Source: Roseomonas sp.
Lineage (GTDB): Bacteria; Pseudomonadota; Alphaproteobacteria; Acetobacterales; Acetobacteraceae
Assembly: GCA_020249145.1 (NCBI GenBank)
Contig: JADCGF010000019.1
Location: 25,952-89,951, forward strand
Length of the DNA stretch: 64,000 bases
Direction of reading: 5' to 3'
Numbering within the stretch: position 1 is the first letter of the stretch; every line of letters begins with the position of its first letter. This document shows, in pieces, positions 16,997 to 26,107 of the stretch. The position numbers were made by a program, and so were the translations under genes. The notes under the pieces were generated by a model that saw only the letters and a program-made list of their open reading frames with translations, had not been told where the DNA came from and made no database searches.

Positions 16997-19090
16997 TTAT
17001 TTCGCGCTGGCAAGCCAGCTTGCCATGGGGTGCGGCGCATTGGCCGGCGGGTTCTGGCGCGCGCGATAAATTACCGCGCCTTCAACAATGCGCTGCACGT
17101 AATTGCGCGTCTCGGTAAAGGGAATCATTTCCATCCAATCGAGCAAATCGCGTTCACCCCGCAGAGGATTGCCATAGGTGACAAGCCATTCATCCACGCG
17201 CCGCGGCCCGGCATTATAGGCTGCGGCTGCCATCACCAGCGACCCTTCGAAGCGCCCGAGCATTTCATCCAGATAGGCCGCGCCAAGCCTGATATTGGCC
17301 TGTGGGTCCGCCGTTAGCATTTCCGCGCGGAAATTCATGCCAAGCCGACGCGCGACAGTCTGGGCGGTGGAAGGCAGCAATTGCATGAGCCCGCGCGCAT
17401 TGGCGCTGCTGACCGCTTCCGTATCGAAATTGCTTTCCTGCCGCGTGACCGAGAGAATAAAGGCAGGTTCGGGTGACGTGACAGGCACACGGAAAGGTGT
17501 GGGCCAGCCTTCCGGCAGTAGCACATCGCCTTCAATGGCGGATCGCCGCGCCACCCAAACGGCATGGTCGGGCCGGCCGATATGGTTGGCCAGCCGCACT
17601 GTCAGCAGCCTGTCCTGTGCATCGGATGATGTTGCCTGCAAGCGCATGAGAAATACGCGTGTGCGGCGCGTCTCACCAAGTTCCGCCAGCGTCGTCACCA
17701 CGCGCGCCAATTCGCGCTGCGCGAATTCCTGGGCAAGTCTTTGATCAATCGGCGGCGTTTGAAGTGCGCGCAGGCGCTGATCAAGGGCCTCCTGGCTTTC
17801 ACCCATGGTCAGCGCCGCAAGCTGGCCGTAAAAGGCAGTCGGCAATTGTGCCGCTGCCGTATAGCGTTCGCGCGCGGTGCCACTTGCCCCACGCGCCGCC
17901 AACGCCCTACCTTCCCAATAAAGCGCGCGGGCGCGAGTGATCACCGAACGCGTGCCAAGCGCCATCGCCACAAAATGCCGCTGCGCCAGAACAGGATCAT
18001 TCAAAAAGCGCAGCGCGATGAAACCCGCCAGGAATTCCGCTTCTTGCCGGCCATCGCTGCCCAGGGGCTGGCCGTGAAAGGCCGCGATGCGGTGCGCATC
18101 CTTCGCGTTGTTCAAGCGCAATAATTTGCGCGCGAGGATTTGCCGCTCCGCCCAGACCGAGCGCGCGATTTCGGGGTCCATGTTTGCCTGGAAGGGTTCC
18201 GCCACAATCCAGCTTGCCGCCGCATCGGCGTCCTGATCACGGCGGCGCAGCAGACGCGCCCTTTCATAAGCCCAGCCGAGGTCAAGCGGGCGCAGAAGAA
18301 TCTGGGTCTCCTCTGGTGTCGCCGCCAAACGCATCCGGATTTGGCCGGAACCACGTGACACGCCACTCATGCGTTCCAACGCGCGCTGAGCGCCTTCCAT
18401 GTCGCGTGCGAAAAACAGTCGATCAAAACGTTGTTGATGATCATCCGCGGTCAGCAATCGGCCAAATTGCGCCATGATCCTGGCTTCAGTCGCCGCATCG
18501 CCAGGTGCTTCCACCCAAACACGACGAAGCGCACGTCGAGCGCCTGCTTCACCATCAGCATCGGCGGCTGCCTCGGCATTCGGTTGCGCCGGCGTTACGC
18601 GCGTTTGGTTGGGCCCACGCCTGACCATATCCAACAAATTGGATGCTTGCGATTGACTGGGGGCGGCAGGAGCGCTGCGTGTCAGTGCCTCTGCATGGCG
18701 TAGCGCGCCTGAGAGCGTCCGTGCCGGAAAGGTATTAAAATGCGCGACCGCTAGCACATCATCGGCTGGCCCACCAAAGGCGGCCTCAGCGCGACGCGCG
18801 ATGGTATCCACCTGCGGCCAATCCGGATTATCGCGCAAAAAGCCGACGAGTTCAGCCGCTGTGGCCGGCGCAGTGCGATGCGTAAGGCGCATCCACAGCA
18901 CGATTTTGGGGACCGAGGGATCGGCAGCGGCCGCATAGGTTTCCGCCTCCGCCCAACGCGACCCATTGGCGGCGGAGATGGCGGCCCTGCCGGCTGTGAT
19001 GCGCGCAGCCTGAGGCGAAGCAGTTTGTGCAGCGGCCGCACCGGGCAGCAGCAGCGGAAGGCAGAGCAGGAACCGGCGTGGAAGCCTCAT
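16997..19090 (-). CDS. slt: Soluble-type lytic murein transglycosylase
   Basis: This periplasmic enzyme cleaves peptidoglycan glycan strands with formation of 1,6-anhydromuramic ends. The 697 residues start with a Sec signal (FLLCLPLLLPGAAAAQ), continue with a long helical superhelix, and end with the SLT catalytic domain. The catalytic glutamate is in RQESNFDTEAVSSANARGLM at about residue 550, with the later AAYNAGPRRVDEWL. The start at 19090 was chosen because it begins the signal peptide and lies 7 bases after the upstream SDR stop. Confidence 0.93.
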   Translation of the reverse strand: MRLPRRFLLCLPLLLPGAAAAQTASPQAARITAGRAAISAANGSRWAEAETYAAAADPSVPKIVLWMRLTHRTAPATAAELVGFLRDNPDWPQVDTIARRAEAAFGGPADDVLAVAHFNTFPARTLSGALRHAEALTRSAPAAPSQSQASNLLDMVRRGPNQTRVTPAQPNAEAAADADGEAGARRALRRVWVEAPGDAATEARIMAQFGRLLTADDHQQRFDRLFFARDMEGAQRALERMSGVSRGSGQIRMRLAATPEETQILLRPLDLGWAYERARLLRRRDQDADAAASWIVAEPFQANMDPEIARSVWAERQILARKLLRLNNAKDAHRIAAFHGQPLGSDGRQEAEFLAGFIALRFLNDPVLAQRHFVAMALGTRSVITRARALYWEGRALAARGASGTARERYTAAAQLPTAFYGQLAALTMGESQEALDQRLRALQTPPIDQRLAQEFAQRELARVVTTLAELGETRRTRVFLMRLQATSSDAQDRLLTVRLANHIGRPDHAVWVARRSAIEGDVLLPEGWPTPFRVPVTSPEPAFILSVTRQESNFDTEAVSSANARGLMQLLPSTAQTVARRLGMNFRAEMLTADPQANIRLGAAYLDEMLGRFEGSLVMAAAAYNAGPRRVDEWLVTYGNPLRGERDLLDWMEMIPFTETRNYVQRIVEGAVIYRARQNPPANAPHPMASWLASAK

Positions 19091-19097
19091 GACACCA

Positions 19098-19817
19098 CTA
19101 TCCCTCAAGCAATATGCGCGCGCCATGGCGCGTCTCACTGGGCAGACAAAGCGTCGCTATGCCAGGCGCGACATCAGCAGGTTGCGGGATTGTGGAAGGG
19201 TCCTCGCCCGGCATGGCAGCGGCGCGCATTTTGGTGGCGACAATATCAGGATCAACAAGGTTCACGCGCAAGGGCGTGGCCTCCACCTCCTGCGCCCAAG
19301 TCATTACCAGATGCTCCATGCCCGCCTTGGATGCGCCATACATGCCCCAATAAGCGCGGGGCCGCAGCACCCGCCCGCTTGTGACAAACACCGCACGCCC
19401 CGCATCAGAAGCGCGCAAAGGCGGATCACAACTGCGGATCAGGCGCCAGCTTGCGGTCAGGTTCACCGCCATCACTTCCGCCCAATCGCGAGGATCAATA
19501 TGTGCAACCGGCGTCAGCTTGTTCAAAGCACCTGCATTATGCACCAGAATATCCAGCCGACCGAAGCGCTCCACGATGGAAGGGCCGATCATGTCTATGT
19601 CTTTTTCGGCCTTTTGCAGATTAAAGGGCAGCAGAGTCGCGGGCTTGCCGCCAGCGGCGCGGATCGCGTCATCCACTTCTTCAAGCCCGCCCTGGGTGCG
19701 CGCCACCAGCACGCATTGCGCGCCAAGCTTCGCCAATTCCAGCGCCAGCGCCGCGCCAATACCGCGTGACGCACCGGTGATCAGCGCAACGCGTCCATCC
19801 AAATCCGCCATGCTCAT
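19098..19817 (-). CDS. Short-chain dehydrogenase/reductase
   Basis: This 239-residue classical SDR has TGASRGIG at the nucleotide site, LVHNAG, the catalytic serine in FVTSGR and YGASK. Its start overlaps the purF stop by 4 bases (ATGA), so it is probably co-translated with purF, although no purine role is apparent. The substrate cannot be assigned from sequence. Confidence 0.88.
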   Translation of the reverse strand: MSMADLDGRVALITGASRGIGAALALELAKLGAQCVLVARTQGGLEEVDDAIRAAGGKPATLLPFNLQKAEKDIDMIGPSIVERFGRLDILVHNAGALNKLTPVAHIDPRDWAEVMAVNLTASWRLIRSCDPPLRASDAGRAVFVTSGRVLRPRAYWGMYGASKAGMEHLVMTWAQEVEATPLRVNLVDPDIVATKMRAAAMPGEDPSTIPQPADVAPGIATLCLPSETRHGARILLEG

Positions 19818-21274
19818 TGCCCCGCCGGTTGCAGCAGGGAAAGCTGCCGGTCTGAGTTATCCGTCCAATCCGTCAGCGGAATCGCGTAATCGCCGGTGAA
19901 GCAGGCATCGCAGAAATGCGGCTTGGCGGCGTTACGCGCGGGCTGCCCCAAAGCGCGATAAAGCCCATCCAGCGAAATAAAGGCCAGGCTATCAACGCCA
20001 ATGATGCGCGCCATCTCCGCGATATCATGCTTGGCCGCCATCAGATGCGCGCGTTCCGGCGTATCAATGCCGTAATAGCAGGAATGCGTGGTGGGCGGGG
20101 AGGAGACGCGCATATGCACTTCCGTCGCCCCCGCCTGGCGCACCATTTCAACGATCTTGCGGCTGGTGGTGCCGCGCACGATGGAATCATCCACCAGCAC
20201 CACACGCTTGCCCTGCAACATGGCGCGATTGGCGCTGTGCTTCAGCTTCACGCCCAGATTGCGGATCTGATCCGTGGGTTCAATGAAGGTGCGCCCGACA
20301 TAGTGATTGCGGATGATGCCAAGTTCAAACGGGATGCCGGCTTCTACCGCATAGCCCATCGCCGCCGGCACGCCGGAATCCGGCACGGGCACAATCAAAT
20401 CCGCCGCCACACCGCTTTCGCGCGCCAATTCCGCGCCGATGCGCTTGCGTGTTTCATAAACCGGCGTGCCTTCCATGACGCTGTCAGGCCGCGCGAAATA
20501 GATATACTCAAAAATGCAGAAGCGGCTTTCGATGCGGCTGAAGGGCTTGATGCTGCGCAGCCCGCTATCGTCAATCACCACCAACTCGCCCGCTTCGATG
20601 TCGCGCACAAATTCTGCGCCCACGATATCCAGCGCGCAGGTCTCAGACGCCAACACCAGCCCACCATTGGCCAGCCGCCCCAAGACAAGCGGGCGCACAC
20701 CAAGAGGATCACGCGCCCCAATCAACGCGCCATTATGCAAAGCGACCAGCGAATAGGCGCCTTGCACCTGTTTCAGCGCATCAATCAGCCGATCAATCAC
20801 GGTCGAATACAGGCTGATCGCGATCAGATGGATGAAAACTTCCGAATCCGTAGTGCTTTGGAAGAGGCAGCCGCGCCGCACCAGGGCGCGCTTCAACGCA
20901 AAGGCATTGGTCAGATTGCCATTATGCGCCACCGCAAAACCGCCAAATTCGAAATCCGCATAAAGCGGCTGCACATTGCGCAGCGCCGTTTCGCCCGTGG
21001 TCGCATAGCGGTTATGCCCCACCGCATGCGGCCCGCGCAACGACGCAATAACCTTGGCTTCCCCGAAATTATCGCCAACCAGGCCAAGCCCCTTATGGGC
21101 GTGGAATAGCCCGGCCTCATCCAGTGTCACGATTCCCGCTGCTTCCTGGCCGCGATGCTGCAACGCATGCAGGCCAAGCGCGGTCAGTGCCGCTGCGTCG
21201 CCACCATTCCACACGCCGAAGACGCCGCATTCCTCATGCGGCTTGTCATCCTCGAATTCTGCGACACGCTGCAT
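19814..21274 (-). CDS. purF: Amidophosphoribosyltransferase
   Basis: PurF commits PRPP to purine synthesis, forming 5-phosphoribosylamine with glutamine nitrogen. The 486-residue protein has a short propeptide before the nucleophile Cys16 (HEECGVFGVW), as in Bacillus-type enzymes. The PRPP loop is VVLVDDSIVRGTTS. Cysteines in CIFEY, CYYGID and CDACF are positioned for the Fe-S cluster of this class. The ATG at 21274 has GAGG 8 bases upstream and is preferred over a TTG at 21286. It follows cvpA by 8 bases, the classic cvpA-purF order. Confidence 0.97.
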   Translation of the reverse strand: MQRVAEFEDDKPHEECGVFGVWNGGDAAALTALGLHALQHRGQEAAGIVTLDEAGLFHAHKGLGLVGDNFGEAKVIASLRGPHAVGHNRYATTGETALRNVQPLYADFEFGGFAVAHNGNLTNAFALKRALVRRGCLFQSTTDSEVFIHLIAISLYSTVIDRLIDALKQVQGAYSLVALHNGALIGARDPLGVRPLVLGRLANGGLVLASETCALDIVGAEFVRDIEAGELVVIDDSGLRSIKPFSRIESRFCIFEYIYFARPDSVMEGTPVYETRKRIGAELARESGVAADLIVPVPDSGVPAAMGYAVEAGIPFELGIIRNHYVGRTFIEPTDQIRNLGVKLKHSANRAMLQGKRVVLVDDSIVRGTTSRKIVEMVRQAGATEVHMRVSSPPTTHSCYYGIDTPERAHLMAAKHDIAEMARIIGVDSLAFISLDGLYRALGQPARNAAKPHFCDACFTGDYAIPLTDWTDNSDRQLSLLQPAGQ

Positions 21275-21282
21275 GGGTAACC

Positions 21283-21840
21283 TCAATTCCGGCTGCGCGC
21301 GGGGGGGCGCAGCAATTCTTCAACCGTGGGCGAGCGTGGCAAGGGTGGTTCATTCAGGCGCGGGCGATATTCCGCCGGCATGGCTTCCACCAGCATATGG
21401 GCACCCTGCGACAGAAGCGGAAGGGACCGCGCTTCCAGCACCGGTTCCGGCCAGCGATCCCCCGGCAGCAACAAACCCGCGACGATATAGGCAACCACCA
21501 ACAGAAAAGCGCCACGCGCCGCGCCGAAAAGCAGCCCCAGCACGCGGTCAATCCCGCCCAGCGCCGAATCCTGCACGCGATCCGCAACCGCATTGATCAT
21601 CAACTTGAAGACCACCAGCGCGACAAGGAAAACCACGCCCGCGCCAATCGCTTCAGCAAGCCAGGGCGGCGTGAAATAGGGATCGAGAAACGGCTGAACC
21701 TGTTTGCGCGCCAGCAGGGCCACCACCGCCGCGCCAACCCACCCCGCCACGCCCAGCGCTTCGCGCACCAGGCCGTGGAAAAAGGCGAGAATAGCCGACA
21801 GGGCGATCACCCCCAGCAGAATGATATCAACCCAATTCAT
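21283..21840 (-). CDS. cvpA: CvpA family membrane protein
   Basis: CvpA is a small inner-membrane protein linked in other bacteria to colicin V production and envelope integrity. The 185 residues begin MNWVDIILLGVIALSAILAFFHGLVREALG, the usual opening, with four hydrophobic segments and the conserved RVLGLLFGAARGAFL. A hydrophilic tail of about 60 residues follows. The gene lies between radA and purF on the same strand. Confidence 0.93.
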   Translation of the reverse strand: MNWVDIILLGVIALSAILAFFHGLVREALGVAGWVGAAVVALLARKQVQPFLDPYFTPPWLAEAIGAGVVFLVALVVFKLMINAVADRVQDSALGGIDRVLGLLFGAARGAFLLVVAYIVAGLLLPGDRWPEPVLEARSLPLLSQGAHMLVEAMPAEYRPRLNEPPLPRSPTVEELLRPPARSRN

Positions 21841-21873
21841 CGGTCGTCCCTATAGCCCTCGTGGACAGGCGCG

Positions 21874-23277
21874 TCACGTCTTGGCTTTTTTTGGCAGAGT
21901 CTTTTCCGCAAAGCGGGCCACCAGATCGGCCAAATGGCCGATTTCCGATAGACCCATGCCTTCCGGGGCCGCCGCTGTGCGGCCGCCACGCGCCACCCGG
22001 CGCGGCAGGCTGGCACCAGAAAATCCCAGCTTGGCCGCTTCCCGCAGGCGCAATTCGGCCTGGGATACTTGGCGCACCTCGCCCGAAAGCCCGACCTCGC
22101 CGAAATACACCGCACCTGAATCCGTGGGCTGATCCGTCGCCGCCGAAATCAACGCCGCCGCCACCGCCAAATCCGCTGCCGGTTCGGTGATGCGCAAGCC
22201 CCCGGCGATGTTCAGATAAACGTCATTCTGGCCAAGGCTCATGCCGCAACGCGCCTCCAACACCGCCAGCAGCATGGAAAGCCGCCCAGAATCCCAGCCC
22301 ACCACCTGCCGGCGCGGCGACCCGCCCGAAGAAGGCGACAGCAGCGCCTGTATTTCGACCAGCACAGGCCGCGTGCCTTCAATGCCGGCAAAGACCGCGG
22401 AGCCCGAGACATTGCCGCGCCGTTCCGCCAAAAATAGCGCCGATGGATTGGCGACTTCCACCAATCCGCGATCGGTCATTTCGAACACGCCGATCTCATC
22501 CGTCGCGCCAAAGCGGTTCTTCACCGCGCGCAGGATGCGGAATTGATGGCCGCGATCACCTTCGAAATAGAGCGTCGCATCCACCATATGTTCCAGCACG
22601 CGCGGCCCGGCCAAAGTGCCTTCCTTGGTCACATGCCCCACCAGCACCAGCGCAAAGCCGCGAGCCTTGGCCAGCCGGATCAATTCCGCCGCGCAAGCGC
22701 GCACCTGCGCCACCGTACCGGGTGCTGAATCCAGCGCATCCAACCAAACGGTCTGGATGGAATCCATCACCACCAGTGCGGCAGCGCTTTCCTGTTCCAG
22801 ACTGGCGCCGATATCGCGCAAGGCCGAAGCGGCGGCCAATTCCATCGGGCTATCGGAAAGCCCAAGCCGCGCGGCGCGCAGCCTGACCTGCTCCACCGCT
22901 TCTTCGCCAGAGATATACAGAACCCGTCGCCCGGCTGAGGCCAAGCGCGCCGCCGCTTGCAGCAGGATGGTGGATTTGCCGATGCCGGGGTCGCCCCCCA
23001 CCAGCACGGCGGAGGCCGGCACGAAGCCACCGCCCAAAACGCGATCAAGCTCCGCAATGCCGGTCACGATGCGCGGCGGGGGCGCGGATTCGCCCTTCAG
23101 GCCGACAAATTCAACGCGGCGCCCGCCGGCGGTTTTGGCGGCAGGGCCGGGGCCGCGCGGGGCGGCGGTTTCCTCGATCAGTGTATTCCAGTCGCCACAG
23201 GCATCGCAGCGCCCCTGCCATTTGGGGCTGACCGCCCCACAGGCCTGGCAAACGAAACGGCTGCGATCCTTGGCCAT
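21874..23277 (-). CDS. radA: DNA repair protein RadA
   Basis: RadA is a RecA-like ATPase that promotes branch migration in recombination. The 467 residues have the N-terminal C4 zinc finger (Cys10, 13, 24, 27), Walker A GGDPGIGKST at about residues 94-103 and the RadA-specific KNRFGATDEIG. The Lon-protease-like C-terminal domain is complete. The gene starts the run radA-cvpA-purF-SDR-slt-pgpA-pncC and is 17 bases downstream of the FAH-family gene. Confidence 0.97.
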   Translation of the reverse strand: MAKDRSRFVCQACGAVSPKWQGRCDACGDWNTLIEETAAPRGPGPAAKTAGGRRVEFVGLKGESAPPPRIVTGIAELDRVLGGGFVPASAVLVGGDPGIGKSTILLQAAARLASAGRRVLYISGEEAVEQVRLRAARLGLSDSPMELAAASALRDIGASLEQESAAALVVMDSIQTVWLDALDSAPGTVAQVRACAAELIRLAKARGFALVLVGHVTKEGTLAGPRVLEHMVDATLYFEGDRGHQFRILRAVKNRFGATDEIGVFEMTDRGLVEVANPSALFLAERRGNVSGSAVFAGIEGTRPVLVEIQALLSPSSGGSPRRQVVGWDSGRLSMLLAVLEARCGMSLGQNDVYLNIAGGLRITEPAADLAVAAALISAATDQPTDSGAVYFGEVGLSGEVRQVSQAELRLREAAKLGFSGASLPRRVARGGRTAAAPEGMGLSEIGHLADLVARFAEKTLPKKAKT

Positions 23278-23294
23278 TCAGGCGCGCGCGCGGA

Positions 23295-23981
23295 TCAAAT
23301 GATATTGGTGCGGATGTCGCCCACGCCCTCAACAAAGCCTTCCAGCGCATCGCCGCGCACCACGGCAGCGACCCCTTCCGGCGTGCCGGTCATGATCAGG
23401 TCTCCGGGGGCGAGTTCGACCAGTTCGGACAAATTGGCAATGACTTCGGGGACGGACCAGATCAGCTTTGAAAGGTCGGATGTCTGCGTGACCTTGCCAT
23501 TCACCTTGAGCTCAATCTTGCCCTTGGCCGGGTTCACGCCAGCGGCGGGCACCAGCAGGCCCATGGGGGCGGATTTGTCGAAGCCCTTGCCCATATCCCA
23601 GGGGCGGCCGGTCTTTTTCGCCTCATTCTGGATATCGCGGCGGGTCATGTCCAAGCCGGCGCAATAGCCCCAAACATGGGAAAGCGCGTCGGCCACCGCG
23701 ATATTGCGCCCGCCGCGGCCAATGGCGACAACCAATTCCATTTCATGATGCAGCGATTTGGTGACGGAAGGGTAGGGCATATCCGCGCCATTGATCACCA
23801 CGGAATCCGACGGTTTGGCGAAGTAGAAGGGCGGTTCGCGGGTTGGGTCGCTGCCCATTTCGATGGCGTGCTCAGCGTAATTGCGCCCGACGCAGAAAAT
23901 GCGGCGCACCGGGAAAAGCGCGTCACTGCCCTTGATTGGCAGCGCGGCGACAGGCGGGGGCGGGAAGACATAGGACACCAT
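23295..23981 (-). CDS. Fumarylacetoacetate hydrolase family protein
   Basis: The 228-residue protein is of the short FAHD1-like type, which includes acylpyruvate hydrolases and oxaloacetate decarboxylases. Visible landmarks are CVGRNYAEHAIEMG, YFAKPSDSVV and the metal-ligand region HHEMELVVAIG. YCAGLDMTRRDIQ and the end motif MTGTPEGVAAV complete the fold. The metal-binding acidic residues appear intact. The physiological substrate cannot be assigned. Confidence 0.9.
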   Translation of the reverse strand: MVSYVFPPPPVAALPIKGSDALFPVRRIFCVGRNYAEHAIEMGSDPTREPPFYFAKPSDSVVINGADMPYPSVTKSLHHEMELVVAIGRGGRNIAVADALSHVWGYCAGLDMTRRDIQNEAKKTGRPWDMGKGFDKSAPMGLLVPAAGVNPAKGKIELKVNGKVTQTSDLSKLIWSVPEVIANLSELVELAPGDLIMTGTPEGVAAVVRGDALEGFVEGVGDIRTNII

Positions 23982-24118
23982 CCGAGCGACTCCTTCGGCT
24001 ATTCCATGCCGCTATACCCCCAGCCGAGGGCTGCCGGAAGGCGGGGCCAGGGCTTTGCGTGTCATGTGAGCGTGACGGTGCATCTGTCTGAGGCAGCGAG
24101 ATTCCGCCCAAACAAAAA

Positions 24119-24144
24119 CGCCCGGTCAGGGGGGTGACCGGGCG
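24119..24144 (-). terminator. Strong intrinsic terminator
   Basis: A perfect 10-bp G/C-rich stem (CGCCCGGTCA/TGACCGGGCG) with a 6-base loop is followed on the minus strand by TTTTTGTTT. It points leftward, 155 bases after the stop of the class-I GATase-like gene. On the plus strand the stem is followed by CTACTTTGTATTTT, a weaker tract. Confidence 0.85.
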
Positions 24145-24232
24145 CTACTTTGTATTTTCCGATCGGAAAGGTCGGGCGAGCCGGCAGGGGATGCCGGTAT
24201 CGCGACCGCCGGCAAAGCCATGGCCGACAAAG
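24119..24232 (-). ncRNA. Candidate small RNA ending at the terminator
   Basis: The terminator lies far from the upstream stop codon, and the interval is non-coding. Reading leftward, a TTGCTT/TAGAAA promoter-like pair with a 16-base spacer (about 24230-24260) precedes a structured GC segment with GCCGGC repeats, then the terminator. A transcript of about 100-115 bases would result. No known RNA family was recognised, and a long 3' UTR of the upstream gene is the simpler alternative. Confidence 0.3.
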
Positions 24233-24299
24233 ATTTTCTAGAACATTTGGACGAAAAAGCAAAGCCCCAAAACGCAAATCGCCGTGTTAAGAAACCGCG

Positions 24300-25085
24300 T
24301 CACTCCGCCGCGGCGGCGAGCCTTGCCCCGGCATGGGCGGCGGCGGCGCGGCCAAAGGCCTCGAAGATCGCGCGGCTATCGGCATCGCGCTCCCAGTCAT
24401 ATTCGGGGTGCCATTGCACGCCAATCGCGAAGCCGCGCGCGCCTTCAACGCGCACTGCTTCAATGGTGCCATCCGGTGCCCAGCCTTCCGCGACCAGGCG
24501 CGGCGCCAGACGCTGCACCGCCTGATTATGCAGCGAATTTACCGCAAGCTGCGCCGCGTTACGCGAAGATGCCGTCAGAGTCGCGGCCAAGGCTCCGGCG
24601 CCATCAATCCGCACCAGATGCGCCTTGCCGGTCCTCACCAGCGGGATTTTCTGATCTGATGGCGTGGAATGATCCATCCGCCCGGGCAAATCCTGCACGC
24701 GCTGATCCAGGCTGCCGCCGAGTGCCACATTCAATTCCTGCATGCCGCGACAAATCGCGAGCAAGGGCACACCCGCCGCAATGGCGGCGCGGATCAGCGG
24801 CAGGGTGGTAGCGTCTCGGTCCTGATCTTCCGGCGTACCCTCGGCATGGGGGGGGCCATCATAATGGCCAGGCCAGACATTGGACCGGCTGCCGGTCAGG
24901 ATCAGGCCATTGATATGGGCAAGGTAATCCTGCGCCGCTTCTTCACCCGCCGCCGGCAGCAGTACTGGGGTGCCGCCCACCGGGCCGCGCACCACGCGCA
25001 CATAGCTGTCAGACGCCGCGTGATTGGGCGTGCCGAAAATGCCGAAAGGCTTGATGCAACAGGAAATGCCGATCAGTGGTCTCAT
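24300..25085 (-). CDS. Gamma-glutamyl-gamma-aminobutyrate hydrolase family (peptidase C26)
   Basis: This class-I glutamine-amidotransferase-like hydrolase cleaves gamma-glutamyl amides, as PuuD does in putrescine breakdown. The 261 residues start MRPLIGISCC and carry LILTGSRSNVWP, the nucleophile cysteine in LAICRGMQELNVALGG and the His-Glu pair in GVQWHPEY. The catalytic triad is thus complete. The gene is separate from other putrescine genes, so the role in polyamine breakdown is unproven. Confidence 0.9.
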   Translation of the reverse strand: MRPLIGISCCIKPFGIFGTPNHAASDSYVRVVRGPVGGTPVLLPAAGEEAAQDYLAHINGLILTGSRSNVWPGHYDGPPHAEGTPEDQDRDATTLPLIRAAIAAGVPLLAICRGMQELNVALGGSLDQRVQDLPGRMDHSTPSDQKIPLVRTGKAHLVRIDGAGALAATLTASSRNAAQLAVNSLHNQAVQRLAPRLVAEGWAPDGTIEAVRVEGARGFAIGVQWHPEYDWERDADSRAIFEAFGRAAAAHAGARLAAAAE

Positions 25086-25168
25086 GGGATGTTACATTTC
25101 CGCGACACCATGGCGGGATCAAGGCGATTCGGGTGATTTCGGCGGTTTTTTTGAGTCGTTCACGGGTT

Positions 25169-25462
25169 TCACGGAGAATACCCATCAACCAGCACCACCT
25201 GGCTATCCGTGCTTTCAATCCGCAGTTTCAACAGCGGCGCATATTCCGGGCTGAAATAGAAGGCGCGGGCAGCATCCAGGCTGGGGAATTCCAGCACCAC
25301 CATGCGGTTAAAACCATCGGCATTTTCAAGCTTTTCCATCGTGCCGCCACGCACAACGTAGCGCCCACCATATTGCGCGATCACCGCCGGCACGCCGACG
25401 CGATAACGCTCAAAACCCTCTGGGTCAGTCACTTTGAGGTTTGCGATCAGATAGCCGGGCAT
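25169..25462 (-). CDS. DUF1330 domain protein
   Basis: This 97-residue protein has the DUF1330 pattern, a dimeric ferredoxin-like barrel: MPGYLIANLKVTDPEGFERY, RYVVRGG, VVLEFPSLDAARAFYFSPEY and a C-terminal RIESTDSQVVLVDG. No catalytic role is known. It is 11 bases downstream of a GST gene and likely in its operon. Confidence 0.9.
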   Translation of the reverse strand: MPGYLIANLKVTDPEGFERYRVGVPAVIAQYGGRYVVRGGTMEKLENADGFNRMVVLEFPSLDAARAFYFSPEYAPLLKLRIESTDSQVVLVDGYSP

Positions 25463-25473
25463 AAGGTTCTCCT

Positions 25474-26106
25474 TCAGGTGAGCGGTGGCGCCAGCCAGCG
25501 TTGAAATCCGGGCCTTTCGCCAAGCTTGGCATACCAGCGCGCCAGGGTGGGGAATTCAGGCATCCCCGGCAAGCGCACTTCAGGGCCAAACCAGCGCCGG
25601 GCGTAACAGCCCAGCACAATATCGGCGATGGTCATGGTTGGGCCATCCAGATACGGGCCGCCATGCTTGCTGATCCAATGGTCAAGAATGGCCCAGCATT
25701 CGCCGGCGGCCTGCGCCGCCGCTTCAATCTGCGCCATGTCGCGCTTCTCAGGCGGCGTGCGCACCAGGCCCCAGAACAGATTGCGCTCAGCGGGGCCAAG
25801 CGTGGAAAGCTGCCAATCCATCCAGCGATCCGCCGAAGCGCGCGCTGCCGTGTCCGCCGGGTAAAGCGGGCTTTGGTATTTCATCCCCAGATAGCGCAGC
25901 ACGCTATTGGATTCCCACAGGATGAAATCGCCATCTTCCAGCGTGGGCACGCGGCCATTCGGGTTCATGGCGCGGTAATCCGCATCATTCACCCGGCCAT
26001 GTTCCATGCCAGCATCCACACGATCATAAGGCTGCCCGATTTCATCGAGCATCCACAGCACCTTCTTCACATTGATGGAATTGGTGCGGCCCCAAAGCTT
26101 CAGCAT
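25474..26106 (-). CDS. Glutathione S-transferase family protein
   Basis: The 210-residue protein has an N-terminal thioredoxin-like domain (MLKLWGRTNSINVKKVLWML, with NPNGRVPTLEDGDFILWESN binding glutathione) and a helical C-terminal domain with the N-capping TIADIVLGCYA. The start at 26106 was chosen over an upstream open frame that overlaps gshB. It lies 1 base after the gshB stop, so glutathione synthesis and use are coupled here. Confidence 0.92.
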   Translation of the reverse strand: MLKLWGRTNSINVKKVLWMLDEIGQPYDRVDAGMEHGRVNDADYRAMNPNGRVPTLEDGDFILWESNSVLRYLGMKYQSPLYPADTAARASADRWMDWQLSTLGPAERNLFWGLVRTPPEKRDMAQIEAAAQAAGECWAILDHWISKHGGPYLDGPTMTIADIVLGCYARRWFGPEVRLPGMPEFPTLARWYAKLGERPGFQRWLAPPLT

Positions 26107-26107
26107 C

